Source of the DNA: Chrysaora quinquecirrha
Lineage: Eukaryota; Cnidaria; Scyphozoa; Semaeostomeae; Pelagiidae
NCBI GenBank assembly: GCA_014526335.1
Contig: JACTAT010000003.1
Location: 849,431-913,430 of the forward strand
Reading direction: 5' to 3'
Length of the DNA: 64,000 bases
Below the pieces are notes generated by a model, which worked only from the letters and a program-made list of their open reading frames with translations, did no database searches and was not told the DNA's origin. The translations under genes and the position numbers were made by a program. Shown piece after piece: positions 1 to 12,247 of the stretch. Position 1 is the stretch's first letter. Every line of letters starts with the position of its first letter.

Positions 1-1423
1 GTTATCATAATATTTTGAGTAGTAAAAACTTCAAAATTGCGATAAACAGCAACTAGTATGCCCGAAAATGTTTCCGCTGTTTATCGCACTTTATCATAAT
101 ATATTAACATTGAAATTTTGTGGAAAGTTGCACTGTAGCTATGATACAAAATGTTCCTGAATTGTTTGAAATATGATTTTCCATGCTAGTGAACGTTTAT
201 CATTTCCCAAGCGTTTTATCAGTAACTAGAGCCAACAGGCTATGTGTTAGAATTGCTTTATTTTGATTCAAGAATGTGACAGAATACGGGCGCAAGTTTG
301 TTTTCCGAAGCGAAGTGTATTCTGTGACCTAAGAATTTTTAAAAATCTAGAATAGTGCTCTTATAAGAAAATACTGCTTATTTCTCTCACGGCAATTTTT
401 ATTGATTAGCTCCGTTTCATCTAATTTGATACTAAAGTCATGATGGATCTTTTTACATTCTTTCTCCTCTATGTTTTCCTTCTTGAAGTAAATTCATTCT
501 CTATCAGCTAATTGCTAACTTTGCCTCCTCAGAACGTAAGGATTTAGCTAAAATTTTGCAGCTTATTTCTCCATTGTCTCAGACCATAAGAGGAGAAATT
601 CGTCGTTTATACTGGCTAAGACTTGGTAGAAGGGATTCACCGCTTATTCCTTAACGTAGGCTTGGTTCAAACTTTTAAAGGAATATCCTCCTACACAGCC
701 TCATGAGTCTTGCAGCTTCTTCAGCCTCACATTGTCAAAAGCATTGTTTGCGGTCAATCAGCAGTTCAACCCAAAATGGTTTCTTTGGCGATTGGGCCAT
801 TTTCACCACCTGTGACCATGTTTCCAAGTCGTGTATTGGCAAGGAATTTAACTCCAAGAACGGCAATTGATCTCCAACTCTTCATGGGAGACATCAAAGA
901 ACCATATTCCTTTCATGAAATCTTTTTTGCTGTAGTTCAGGGAATCGCAAATTCTGTTGTGAAATGACCGTTGGCTTTATTGATACCTACATTTTCAAGA
1001 TTATAGATAGGACACTTGATATTCATATCACCATTGACTTTTGTGGCTACTCTATCTTCTTTTCGAACTGGTTTTGCTATTAGCTTTCTTGCATACTACT
1101 GGACCACATTTGATATAACCTACAGGATATGCTAAAGTTGATTGACTTGCTGATTCTTGGCTTGCTGCATTTTTGGAAGAAGTAGACACTGCTGCATTGT
1201 TGAACATTCAAATGCTAACCCAAATGATGTTTAACACTGTGATTACCCTTGTAATTCATTCACAGCACATTTTTTTTCTTTCGATCTTCCCTTGTTTATG
1301 GTTCGTCTTCTAGGTCTTGATATTCGCCTCTGGTTTCTGTTATTCCGATTTCTTCGCACGTCTTCTAATAAACCCAGAGTCTTTCCCAAAATTTGTGGAA
1401 TGTTCATTTTGGCCAATTTGGTC
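1..1423. other. Downstream flank; decayed coding remnants
   Basis: No intact gene is seen. On the minus strand between about 640 and 1210 short protein-like stretches run in different frames broken by stops (for example a Ser/Ala/Asn-rich stretch near 1100-1200 and one near 800-900). This looks like an old mobile-element or pseudogene remnant, but I do not recognise a family. The rest is AT-rich sequence without visible signals. Confidence 0.3.
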
Positions 1424-1700
1424 TTACACGCTTTTTTATAAGGAACCTAGCTCAAGGCCTAGTTCTTAAAGTTCCTTATTTTTGGGCCTCTTTTGAGACA
1501 ATTGTAGTTCCAAAAGTTCCTTAATAGTTCCTTAATTTTAACTGCACATACAGTGGTCTTAACAATAAAAGAGAGACATTTGCATGTGAGCAAAGCTCGA
1601 GACTACTCAAAGAAACATTTGATACCTGCGTAACATACAATTTATGTGATTTTCGACTGCAAATGAATGCAACCGGCTTTCTTGCTTGAAACCCAAGTTT
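1424..1700. repeat. MITE-like repeat family A, copy 1 (truncated)
   Basis: Starts with tacacgcttttttataaggaa and continues with text shared with 14728-15138 and 52424-52832: the 'ccta-ttcttaaagttcctta' block, the 'gcaaagc...aaacatttgatac' block, and the 'ttcgactg-aaatgaatg-aaccggctt' block. The right end, found in the other copies, is missing. It is probably a non-autonomous DNA transposon. Confidence 0.6.
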
Positions 1701-2506
1701 ACATTAGCTGGATCTACGTGAATGTAGTCCTCCCGCTTCTCGTTTTTCAACTTATTATCAGATGAATTCAAGGACAGAGGAATAAAAAATTATAGACTTT
1801 TCCATCGTTTTCCATCCGTGATCTAAGTGACTATAGGAGAGTCACGTATGAAGGTCATCGATAGAAAAGTTTGAAAAGCTATTTTTTGAAAACAAGATGG
1901 AAAAATCTGTTTTTTGTGTGTGAAATATTTTTTTCATGATTGGCATGATGAAACTCGAAACTGGACTGCATGATCACAGAGCAAACAACAATTCGACTTC
2001 GGTAAATTCTTCAAAAATTTTACTGAAATGATTTCTTAAGAAATTACCTAAAAGCAAACAAACCTTGTATTGAAAGCTTTTAGACCACCAATGAAAATAA
2101 ATTAGCCTACACAAGGCTCCACCGATAGGAATGATATTGTATCATTCGAGTAAACTTTCATGTTCTACATACAAATTAGCAAATTCTAAAAAAAGGTATC
2201 ATTACAGACTTCTTAAGCCAGTCTTCTAGTACGGTTAAGCCGATTAAGCCAGATCCCTACCAGGCTCTAGCCGATTTCGGATCGATTTAGAAGAAACTCA
2301 CTCAAGTGCGATCAAACCGGATGTCCACTGGGCGAAAACCGACCAACAGAATGTCCCACCGTGCTTGTGTCGTCACAAATTTTTCTTTCCACGCGACGCC
2401 TAATGGAGATCCGGCTTCAATCAGCCCACTCCTTCAACAAACGCAAAGGGAGTCAACAGATTTGTAAAAGAGAAAGTAAAGCTCTAAATAATCTGACGTG
2501 CGTTTT
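1701..2506. other. 3' flank of the receptor gene
   Basis: AT-rich sequence immediately downstream of the receptor stop codon (minus strand). It probably contains the 3' UTR and poly(A) site. No coding region is seen. Confidence 0.4.
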
Positions 2507-2705
2507 TCATTGAACTGAGTCATAGATTCCATTGTTGTCGGTACTGCTTTCATTGTTGGGATACATGTAATAATCATTGTTTTTATTAGGCCCATTCTGT
2601 TGCTCAGGAGACAGTGTCGTGTAAGACTGCGTATCCCGATGCTCCCGACCGACTTTTTCTAGTTCCATATAACTTGAAACGGGGATGTCCAGCGTGTTTT
2701 CGTTC
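2507..2705 (-). CDS. Receptor tail exon: tyrosine-motif cytoplasmic region, stop
   Basis: A tttttcag acceptor precedes 2705. The frame (one leftover base, then Asn-Glu-Asn-Thr-Leu) runs 65 residues to TGA at 2507-2509. Tyrosine motifs in order: SSYMEL, which fits the ITIM pattern [S/I/V/L]xYxx[I/V/L]; QSYTTL (Yxx-Leu); DYYMYP; and GIYDSV close to the C-terminus. The composition (Asn, Ser, Glu, Tyr) is typical of a cytoplasmic signalling tail. Known: phosphorylated YxxL/V sites recruit SH2 proteins. The entry phase (2) does not match the transmembrane exon exit phase (1), so an intervening exon between 2706 and 6162 is likely. The assignment to this gene rests on strand, position and tail-like content. 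Confidence 0.65.
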
Positions 2706-5700
2706 CTGAAAAAGATAGTAAAAACTCACACAACGGCAGGCGAACATCAGAACCAAGAGCAGGCACCACCAGTGTACTTCAGTCGAAGTTAGTACTACAG
2801 AAAGCGTAAGATAGTCTTGGATTTAGTGTGATTGGTTGGTGTAAGATATAACGTTAGCGTATAGTGTCAGAGTAAGCGTTTTGGTAGTGGCGGGCCATGG
2901 TGAGTGTGAAGGGCTGGTGCTACATACAGCACTTGCGTATAATGTTTGAGTTAGCGTTAGGGTAGTGTTTAGATTTAGCATAAGCATAAAGCGTTTGATT
3001 TAGGGTTAGGGTAGTGTTAGGGTAAGTGTGAAGGTTAGTGTTAGATATAGTGTTAGCATTTAGTGTTTTAATTAGCGGTTTGGTAGTGTTTGGTGTGTTA
3101 GACATAACGTTGGAATATAGTGTTACAGTAAGCGTTAGGATAGTGTAGCAGTACGTCTGTGTGAATGGTTAGTGGTAGAGATAGCGTTAGCGTATAGCGT
3201 TTGAGTTAGCGTTATGGTAGTGCTTGTTGTACTGTGATGGGTTAGTGTTAGATATAGGGATGGCGTCTAGCGTTTGAGTTAGCGTTTGGGCAGTGTTGGC
3301 TTGAATGTGAATGGTTAGTGCTAGATATAGCGTTAGCGTATAGTGTTAGAGTTAGCAGAAGGGTAGTGTTGGGATAAGTGTGAAGGGCAAGTGTTAGATA
3401 AAATGTTAGCGTATAGTGTTAGAGGGCTAGTGTAAGAGATAGCATTATCATATAGGGTAGCGTTGGGTTGAATTTGAATGGTGAGTGTTAGAAAAAGCAT
3501 TAGCGTTTAGTGGTAGATTTAGCGTTTGGGTAGTGTTGGGTTTAGTGTCAACGGTTAGTGTTAGATATAACGCTAGCGTATAGTTTTAGTGTTAGCGTAT
3601 GGGCAGTGACAAACCGTGGGGTGAGTGTGAAAGGTTAGTTCAAGAGATAGCATTAGCATAAAGTGTTAGATTTAGCATTTCGGTAGTGCTGGGTTAGTGT
3701 GAATGGTTGATGTTAGATAAAGTGTTAGCGTATAGTGTTCGAGTTTCAGTTAGGGCTAGGCTCTATCGAAATAAAAAAACAAGATACACCATTAAAAAAA
3801 ATTCTGCATAAAATTTCATGATGTCCAGAAAAGCTTTGTCCGGATTCTTATGAGAAAGATGAGTAAGCATCCTGAAAACTTAGCTCAATGAGTTCAAGTT
3901 TGTAACACTCTTGGGAGTTTATGACACAAAATCTCTGAAATTAATCTTTCTCTGTTTCGAACAATTTAATCTTTGCTGATCATTTTAGTAGAAATATTTG
4001 CTGGATTTTGATGAGCGGAAAGCGTTTGACAGCGACATGAAAAGGGGCACCTGGTGCAAAATTTTGAGAAAGTTGTATCGTCTGTACCGTCACAAATATG
4101 ACACTACATCTTGTCCGTCCGTCCTGCCAGAGGTCATGGTTGCCAAGGCGAAAGTTGGACAAATGAGTCTTAGAGGATACTTAATTGTAAGCTTGCTTGA
4201 AGAGCACTATATGAATGCATGTTCGCCAGTTAAAAAATTTGTCGTAATACGTTAACCATGATCTCCGGATAACAAATCCCTTACAAATTTCGAAGATCCG
4301 GACGACTAACTATGTCACTGAATCCCAAGGGCTCAAAATCTGGAACTTTCCTTCAGCTGAAACAAGTATGCACAAAATAACAAACAATACACCTTTTCAA
4401 CTATGGGCCTCGTTTTAAAAAAAATTAAAATTGTGTGACAGAAGCATTTCGACGTCAGACTCGAATTCAGCACCTTCGTCTTAGTATTGAGGCCAATTTC
4501 TACGCTTCTAGTCTTTACGATGTACATTTTATAGCGATTAAAAATTTGAGAAGTTATAAAGGATTTGACCGTGAAAAATAACTGAGGGTGTAAAATTTCA
4601 CCCCAAGTGATTTTTCACGGTCAAATCCTTTATAAATTTTCAAACTTTTCGTCGCTATAAAATCAAAATCGTAAGGACTAGAATCGTAAAAATTTGCTTC
4701 AACACTAAAATGAAGGTGCTCAGTCTGAATCTGGGGTCAAAATTTTCGTAAGAACAAATTTTCGTAAATAATGAAAACGAGGCTCTTAGTTGAAAAGGGG
4801 TATTTGATAAAAACATGGTTTTCAAGGAACTAGTGAACATGCTCACATTCTGTTACAATAATGTTTTTCATGCAATCTGTGAAGTTGCTTTACGTTAATG
4901 TTAATCAGTGTTAACACTACTGTAAAACAAGCACCTAAACAACGTTCAATGCGATACAATACCATAATAAAAGTAGTACTCACTTTATTACATTTGAATC
5001 TGTGGAAGGAAATCGTAGAATAATTAATTGATATCACTATTGAGAAAAAAATGAAACAAATGCAAATGAAGTAAAAAAATGCAATAACAGCGTGCCGAAA
5101 CAAATGCGTAAGACGGAATATACCCAGGATGCGGACTGAAATTCACAAACCATAAAAGAGAAGCTGGATTGGAATTGAGTTTTGAACATCAATCAGATTA
5201 CAGAATACAGTGGGATGACCAATAGCATTAGTTGAAGAGTCCAAGTGCGAAAACAAACTCTTTTGTCCACACAGAATCGGTTCTTAACCAAGCAAAATAT
5301 TGCAATAACAGCGTACCAAAAGAGGCCGAAACAATTGTGTAAGACGGAATATACCAAGGATGTGGACTGAAATTCACAAACCAGAAAAGAGAAGCTGGAT
5401 GAAGAGTCCAAGTGCGAAAACAAACTCTTTTGTCTACACAGAACTGGTTCTTAACCAAGCAGAATAATGCAACAACAGCGTGCCGAAAGAGGCCGAAACA
5501 ATTGCCTAAGATGGAATATACCAATGATGCGAATTGAAATTCACAAACCAGAAAAGAGAAGCTGGGTGAAGAGTCGAAGTACGAAGACAAACCCTTTTGT
5601 CTACACAGAACCCGTTCTTAACCAAGCAAAATATTGCAATAACAGCGTACCAAAAGAGGCCGAAACAATTGTGTAAGACGGAATATACCAAGGATGTGGA

Positions 5701-8700
5701 CTGAAATTCACAAACCAGAAAAGAGAAGCTGGGTGAAGAGTCGAAGTACGAAGACAAACTCTTTTTTCTACACAGAAACGGTCTTTGAATTTGATATGGA
5801 CAGATTCCAAAACCCTTAAATAAAGCAAGGAGTCTTGCCAATTGTTGGGGACTAATATGTTGTGTATGGTTGTGCTTTGAACGCCAATCAGGTTATTGAA
5901 TATAGTGGGAGAACCTACAAAATACTTTGAAGAGAATACCAGCAAGAAAACGAGCTCCTTTTGCCTACATAAGAGCGGCATTTTGGCTTTTAATATATGG
6001 ACAGATATAAAAGTATAAATCACAATTGCCCGCATGGCTTATTTCTTTGGCACTTTACTTTTTATACTTTGAAGGGTATTTGACGAAAACGCTTCTTTAA
6101 ATGCTGTTTTTTCCCGCAAAGTTCAATCTATCTTACTGTGCCCTCTACGCAGGGTACTTTACCTTTCTTTTGTGTCGTCCCTCTTCTGAGCTTGCACGTA
6201 AGTACGACAACAACGATAAACAGAATAAAACTGATTGCAGCAAATGCATATGTCGTGACTGTGAAAGTACTGCATTCAGCACCTAAAAGAGACATTGTGG
6301 GTTTTAAATGTAGGCTTCTCTGTGTACTTTATAGCTATTCATTGATCCTCACGCTCACTATAGTGTGTCAAGTGAAAGAATCAGAGAATAGAAAATTTAA
6401 CTAGGGTTTCACCAAAATTCATAATACTTGCCTTGTTTTGTTGAGGCAGATTGCTGATTACCACAGTTGGAATCTGAAACAATTAAAACAGGTGTCAACA
6501 AAAGTGCGGCGTGAAGGCCAGGTGCAAAAAAGTCAATCCAAGCCAAGCGAATCCAAGCAAAGCTAAGCTAAGCTAAGCCAAGCTTACCCAGGCAAAGCCA
6601 AGCTAAGCCAATAAAATCTATTCTAATTCAATCCTATCCAAATCAGGTTAAGTCAAGTCAAGTCAAGGAAAGTCATGTCAAGTCAAATCAAGGAAAGTCA
6701 AGTCAAGTCAAGTCAAGTCAAGTCAAGTCAAGTCAAGTCAAGTCAAGTCAAGTCAAGTCAAGTCAAGTCAAGTCAAGTCAAGTCAAGTCAAGTCAAGTCA
6801 AGTCAAGTCAAGTCAAGTCAAGTCAAGTCAAGTAGAATCTAGCAATGGCAATAGATTTCAGCAATTTTACCGAAGCATTATCTATTGGCTGGTTTAGAGT
6901 TTTAGTAGTGTATACACTTGTGATGTCCCTCACCCGTTTAGAGATTTAGAGAATTCTTGTGATTTCTAAATGGAGTAGTTGAACAGGTGTCAAAACATGT
7001 TCCCTTAATCTAATATAGTTTTAATTCCTAGTGTAAAATTTATTTGACAATGACTCCCTTGATCCTCAAAGTTCCCCCAAACATGAGTCGTTACTTTTCC
7101 TCTCTGTAAAATCGCTGCGTCAAAAACCAAATTTAGCAAATTACTTACAGCCTTCTTGTAATATTTTAGTCGTGTTTTCCGATCCCAATATATTGGAAGC
7201 GGAGCAAGAGTACTTTCCAAACTGATTTGATAAAATCTTTGAAATTTTATGACGCACAAATCCTTTTCCTGTAACCAACAAATGATTTTCGAAGAATAGT
7301 TTCACATTGACTGTCGGCACCCCATCCGTCGAGCAGGCGATGGTCAGTGACTGGGACTCGCACTTCTTCGTAACTGGAAGTAACAGGTCAACAGTGGGAC
7401 GATCTGAGTAATAACAAAATAAAAAAAGTGTAAACTGAGAGCGAATAAAACGAATGAAAACCAGCGTGAGTAGCCTATTCGACACATTCCCAAAAGGTAG
7501 GGCTGATTCAAGACCCGGGGGGTAACTTCAATAGATCAGTGACGGGGGTGTGCAATTTTCAAAATAAAAAGTTGACCCCAAAATTTATGAAAATTCTTAA
7601 AAGTATACCCCCAAAATTCACAAAGAAATATGAATATAGTACATAGAAATACTCATACGTCTGTTTTAAGAGTTGTACAAATGAAATTTATTTGGCAGTT
7701 ATTGTTACTTTATCAAAATTGATCATCGTAGCAAAAATGATACCCCTAATTTGTAATTTTAGCAAATTTGATACCCCAAAATTGTTTTCCACCCCTAAAA
7801 AGGCACCCCAAAAATGGCACATCCCGTACCCATACATATGGGAGTTACCCTCCCGGGTCTCAAGAAGGGGGCTTACTGCATTCGATAAATCCCCCTTTTT
7901 TCAATAGCCAACCTTCCAAATGTGATAGTATTCAATAAAAGAATATATTTTGCTGAAATAATGCTAATATACATTACCAAATCCACACAAATTAAAACTT
8001 TAACTCGGAAGAAACCAGCCAAAGCATGACATTACTGGCCAAATAAAGGCGTTGATATGTTATCATCGACAAAAATCGAAGAAAATGTATTAAGAGCAGA
8101 TTCCGTTTTTCATAAAAAACGTAAGTAGGCATTTTGAGGGTTTTTCAAGAACAGATTCTACAAAAATTCATTACAAAGTTTTTTTGGGAGCCCCGAAGCT
8201 CAATCTTTGCTTCGGTCATAAAGGGTAGTTGCTTAGCGTTGGCAAGGAGTAAAGGTGAAGGCGAAATGGGATATTTTGCGCCAGCCCGTGGGGTTTCGGT
8301 AATAGGTTATCTAATAATAGATACCTAGACCCTCGATCCTGGCAGTGGCGCTACCTAGGCTCGGGCTTCAACTCAGATTTCGTTGAGCTTCTGACACAAA
8401 GAGCTTACTATATTAGGCCAAAATGCAACAGCACCACACCACCAGAAGTATTAAGGATCCGTTAACTGAATTTAATTCAAAACTCACATTGCACAATCAA
8501 AGTAATGTTGTTGACGACTGTTGTAAGATAATTTTTCACAGCACAAGTGTAGGTGTTTGCATTGTGCCTATTTACCATACCAAAGGTTAATGCGTTGCCT
8601 GAAGCAGTCGGCGAGGCGCCTTCTGAGTCTTTCCATGTTATTAATGGCTGAGGATTTCCTTCTAACACTTCGCATTTCAACTGTACATAATCTCCTTCTT

Positions 8701-11700
8701 TTACTATCAGCATTTGTACGTTCGGTGTCATCTTCACGACTGGTGGAACTTAAAAAAAAATATATAAATCGATTAATTAATGACCAGAAATTTTGATAAC
8801 TCCAAAATCGAATCATTTTTGAGAAACCTTACAGCTGTTTTGTCTTTGAATCATTTAAGACTCCCTAGAGTATGAAAAAAAGGCAGCTTTTTAGCGGTAT
8901 TTTGAGACTTCACTCTGGAAATCACCAAAAATATTCTCCGATGCCAGGGCTACATTCATGGACAAAAGTGATGGTAATTATCTGCTTCCCTTCCCCAAAG
9001 ATAAATGTCTTTCATGGGTTGATAGAAACATTAAAAAGTATTTGTGATAAAGTAGAAATCGTTCAGTTTCAAAACATAAAAATTACTCTTGGGGGGGGGG
9101 GATTGCTTTGATCTGAATTTATTGCAGTAGGGATATGTTTTGTTTTAATATTTTAAGCAATTCCAACAAAGGAGCTATAGTATATTTTTCTATAAACAAG
9201 GTATTCAGGCCAAAATGGCCTCTAACCTGATAACACTAAGATAATATAAGAAGAACCTAAATGTAGCTACCTAACAAAATCTAACACTTGACACTATAGA
9301 AAGTTCATAAATGACACGGAAAGAGAAGATTGTACGATATTTACAAATACGCCGAAAAAAGGAAAAATAAAGGAACTAGCAACATCCGTAAAGCATCATT
9401 AAGACTGGAAATTACCATATATTTCAATGTACTTTGTTATAGACAGGTAGCCCCCTAGTTCAAGCCTGTAAAAAGAATTGTATGATTTTTGAGTGAAAAA
9501 AACCGTTGAAAATATATACCACCTTGAATGGAAATCTCTTTGTTTGAAGCAGGTCCATTCCCCAATTTGTTGTGAGCAAAACAGATAAGGAGACTTCGCA
9601 CGTTGCCGAAACTCTTATAATTGATTGCCTTGACCTTGTAAACACCACTAGGTCCGTCATACAATACAAACGCCCCTGAACTTGTCTGATAGCTTATCGT
9701 GTATCGTGGTTCGGGCCTTCCAGTCGATGAGCAGTTAAGAATAACGTCTGTTCCATTGAGTGGTGTCGCGCTTGATACTGTAAATTGCACACTGTAAGGT
9801 TTGTCTGTGAATGTAAGAAAATATAGCATATATTGAAAAAGCATTGTTATCCACTGTATATCTCAAAAGAAAAGCCCTAACCCCACCGGGAATTTTTGCC
9901 ACTCCGTCAAGGTTTCCCTGTAACTTTTCTGTTGTTCTGTTGTTCGACGGATGTAGCTAATTTTCCAAACCAGGTTCATGTAAGCCTATACCCATTAGTT
10001 ACAAAATAACCCCTATAATGATAACAATAGGTCACGTGACATTGCTTTAATGTAAAGCAGTCGTGCCAAAACAACAGAGAAATGGCTATTTTTACCTGTT
10101 AACCTTATCAGAATAGACTGATTCTTTGAAAGCTAATAGAAAATAGTTACTAGTTAAAAAACGTACAGAAATTTCAGGTGTAAAGCGGCGCAGAGACAGG
10201 GTCCACGAATTTGAGATATTGTTATAAACGGTCAAAACACTTTTATTTTCTGTACATGGGCCCACAACAGAATTCAACGGTAGACATGGCTGGGCTTGGA
10301 ATACCTGATTGGAACGTCGGGTATTTCCAACAATGAAAGTGACGTAGCTATCCCCTGGCCCCTTATGTGGAGTGCTTGAAACAATTGATTGAGAACATGG
10401 TTTAAAAAGAAAACACGTTATAATTTTTAGTTTACTTACAGTTTACAGTTAAAGTAACAACTTTGTTGAGAATTAAACCACTGATGTTGGCACGGCAGTA
10501 ATAACTTCCAGTCTGCTGTCTTGTGACTGAGTAGAGTGTGAGGACGCCATTTGAGCTGGATAGCTTATTGTTTAATGCATCCAACCATGTCACTGGATGA
10601 TTTGCAGAAGTGTTGCAAGTAAACGTCGCAGTTTTACCTTCATCAACTGTTAGGTTTTTGGATACAATAAGTGAAGATACTGTAAAAAAATAAAGAAAAC
10701 GATCATTGTAAATTCTTATTCTAATCAGCAGTGTAGTCAGGGCGCACGAGTACTGGGGCTCCTCGCCTCCCAATCATCGCCAAGACAGATTTCCCATGGC
10801 CTTAATCCAATGTTGGAATGTCTTAGTATAAATACATCTTACTTGCTTTTCTGAAAACCACGCCCTTGTTTTTGTTCACCACTCCTTTTAGCCCCTCAAA
10901 TGTTGAACCTTATTCTAAATAAAGTGCTGAAGCAGTCTCGTATAAATTAGTCATAAATCAATCAAATAAATTAATCAAGTTGTCGCATAAAGAACATGAC
11001 AATTTTTTGAACATTGAACAACAATTGCCACAGTTTTTATGTCCGAAGGACATATTAAGAGGGTGTTCGTTGTAATAGGCATATAGGAATATAGGCATAT
11101 AGGCATATAGGCATATAGGCATATAGGCATATAGACGCTCTTTCGTGCCAAAACGTAACAAAAGATAAACCACAAATAATAGGAATTAAACTTTGAAATC
11201 GCCCTTAAGTTTTGTCGTTAGTGACATAATTAACAAAATGCAATTGCTTGCCAAAAACATCAATTAGTATCAACTGTTAGTGTAGCGCAATGGAATAATG
11301 CGCTTGTTTCTTGCGCTAAGGGTTGCGAGCTCGATCCAGATGCAGGAAACTAAAAGTTTGACACCAAGGTTTTCTTGCAAAAAAGCCGCCTCGGTCGGGC
11401 TTCAAAAAAAGGTTTGACTACAATATTGCAAAATGATGCTCAAATCTAATTTGATTTTATTTTTTATTTTGAAATATTTTCATAAAATTTTTGATTGGGG
11501 TGTTATTCCAGAGGTTTCTAGAAGTCCTCTTACATGTAAGATATTTTCGTGTGAACAGAGGAGGAGATCGTGGCGCAGAAGAAATTGTTGCCAAGTTAGA
11601 CAGAAGAAATTTTTTCAAAACAGTTTGCGGCTTCGAGAATCATCTGAAAATAAATGGTTCAAATTTGGCAATCAATTCTTCAAAGTGCTACTAATTATCG

Positions 11701-12202
11701 AATATAGTCATCTGCATAGTATGCGAATTCTTATGAAAGCTTTTGGGGATTCTAGAATTAAATTCATCATTTGAAGTGAAGATTACAGGTTTCGGTGCAC
11801 TGAAGGGAGTTATTTGTTACACAGTTAACCCATGAGTTCAAATTTATTAGTAAATATACGTTACTAGAGGTTTTCTATTTTCGATTCAAAGCTTTGGGAT
11901 TCTTCCAGGAAAGATTCATCTGATCACATTGTCAAAAATCTCATCATCATCATAATGGATCATTATCATCATCACCATCATTATCACAATCACAAATCAT
12001 TATCTTCAACATGATCATCATTGTTGAAGCTGATGATGATCATGTTGAAGACGATGATGATCATGTTGAAGACGGTGATCATCATTTTCTTCTTCAACGT
12101 GATCATCATCATCGTTGTCGTTGTCGTCGTCGTCGAGCATCATATTCATCACGATGATCGTCTTTATCATGATCATTATGGTCATTATCATCCTCTTCAA
12201 AG

Positions 12203-12247
<45 letters not shown>

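Noticed and set aside
3000..3030. Interstitial telomere
   Set aside because: GTTAGGGTTAGGGTA occurs only briefly within a 72-75 bp degenerate unit. It is not a TTAGGG array.
5193..6035. Overlapping hydrophobic Phe/Ser-rich frames of 76-144 codons
   Set aside because: Translations of the 167-bp tandem repeat. The same peptide recurs in shifted frames, and no domain or splice logic supports them.
10092..10277. Possible additional receptor exon on the minus strand
   Set aside because: No domain signature, no phase-1 splice pair, and the next intact Ig exon follows without it.
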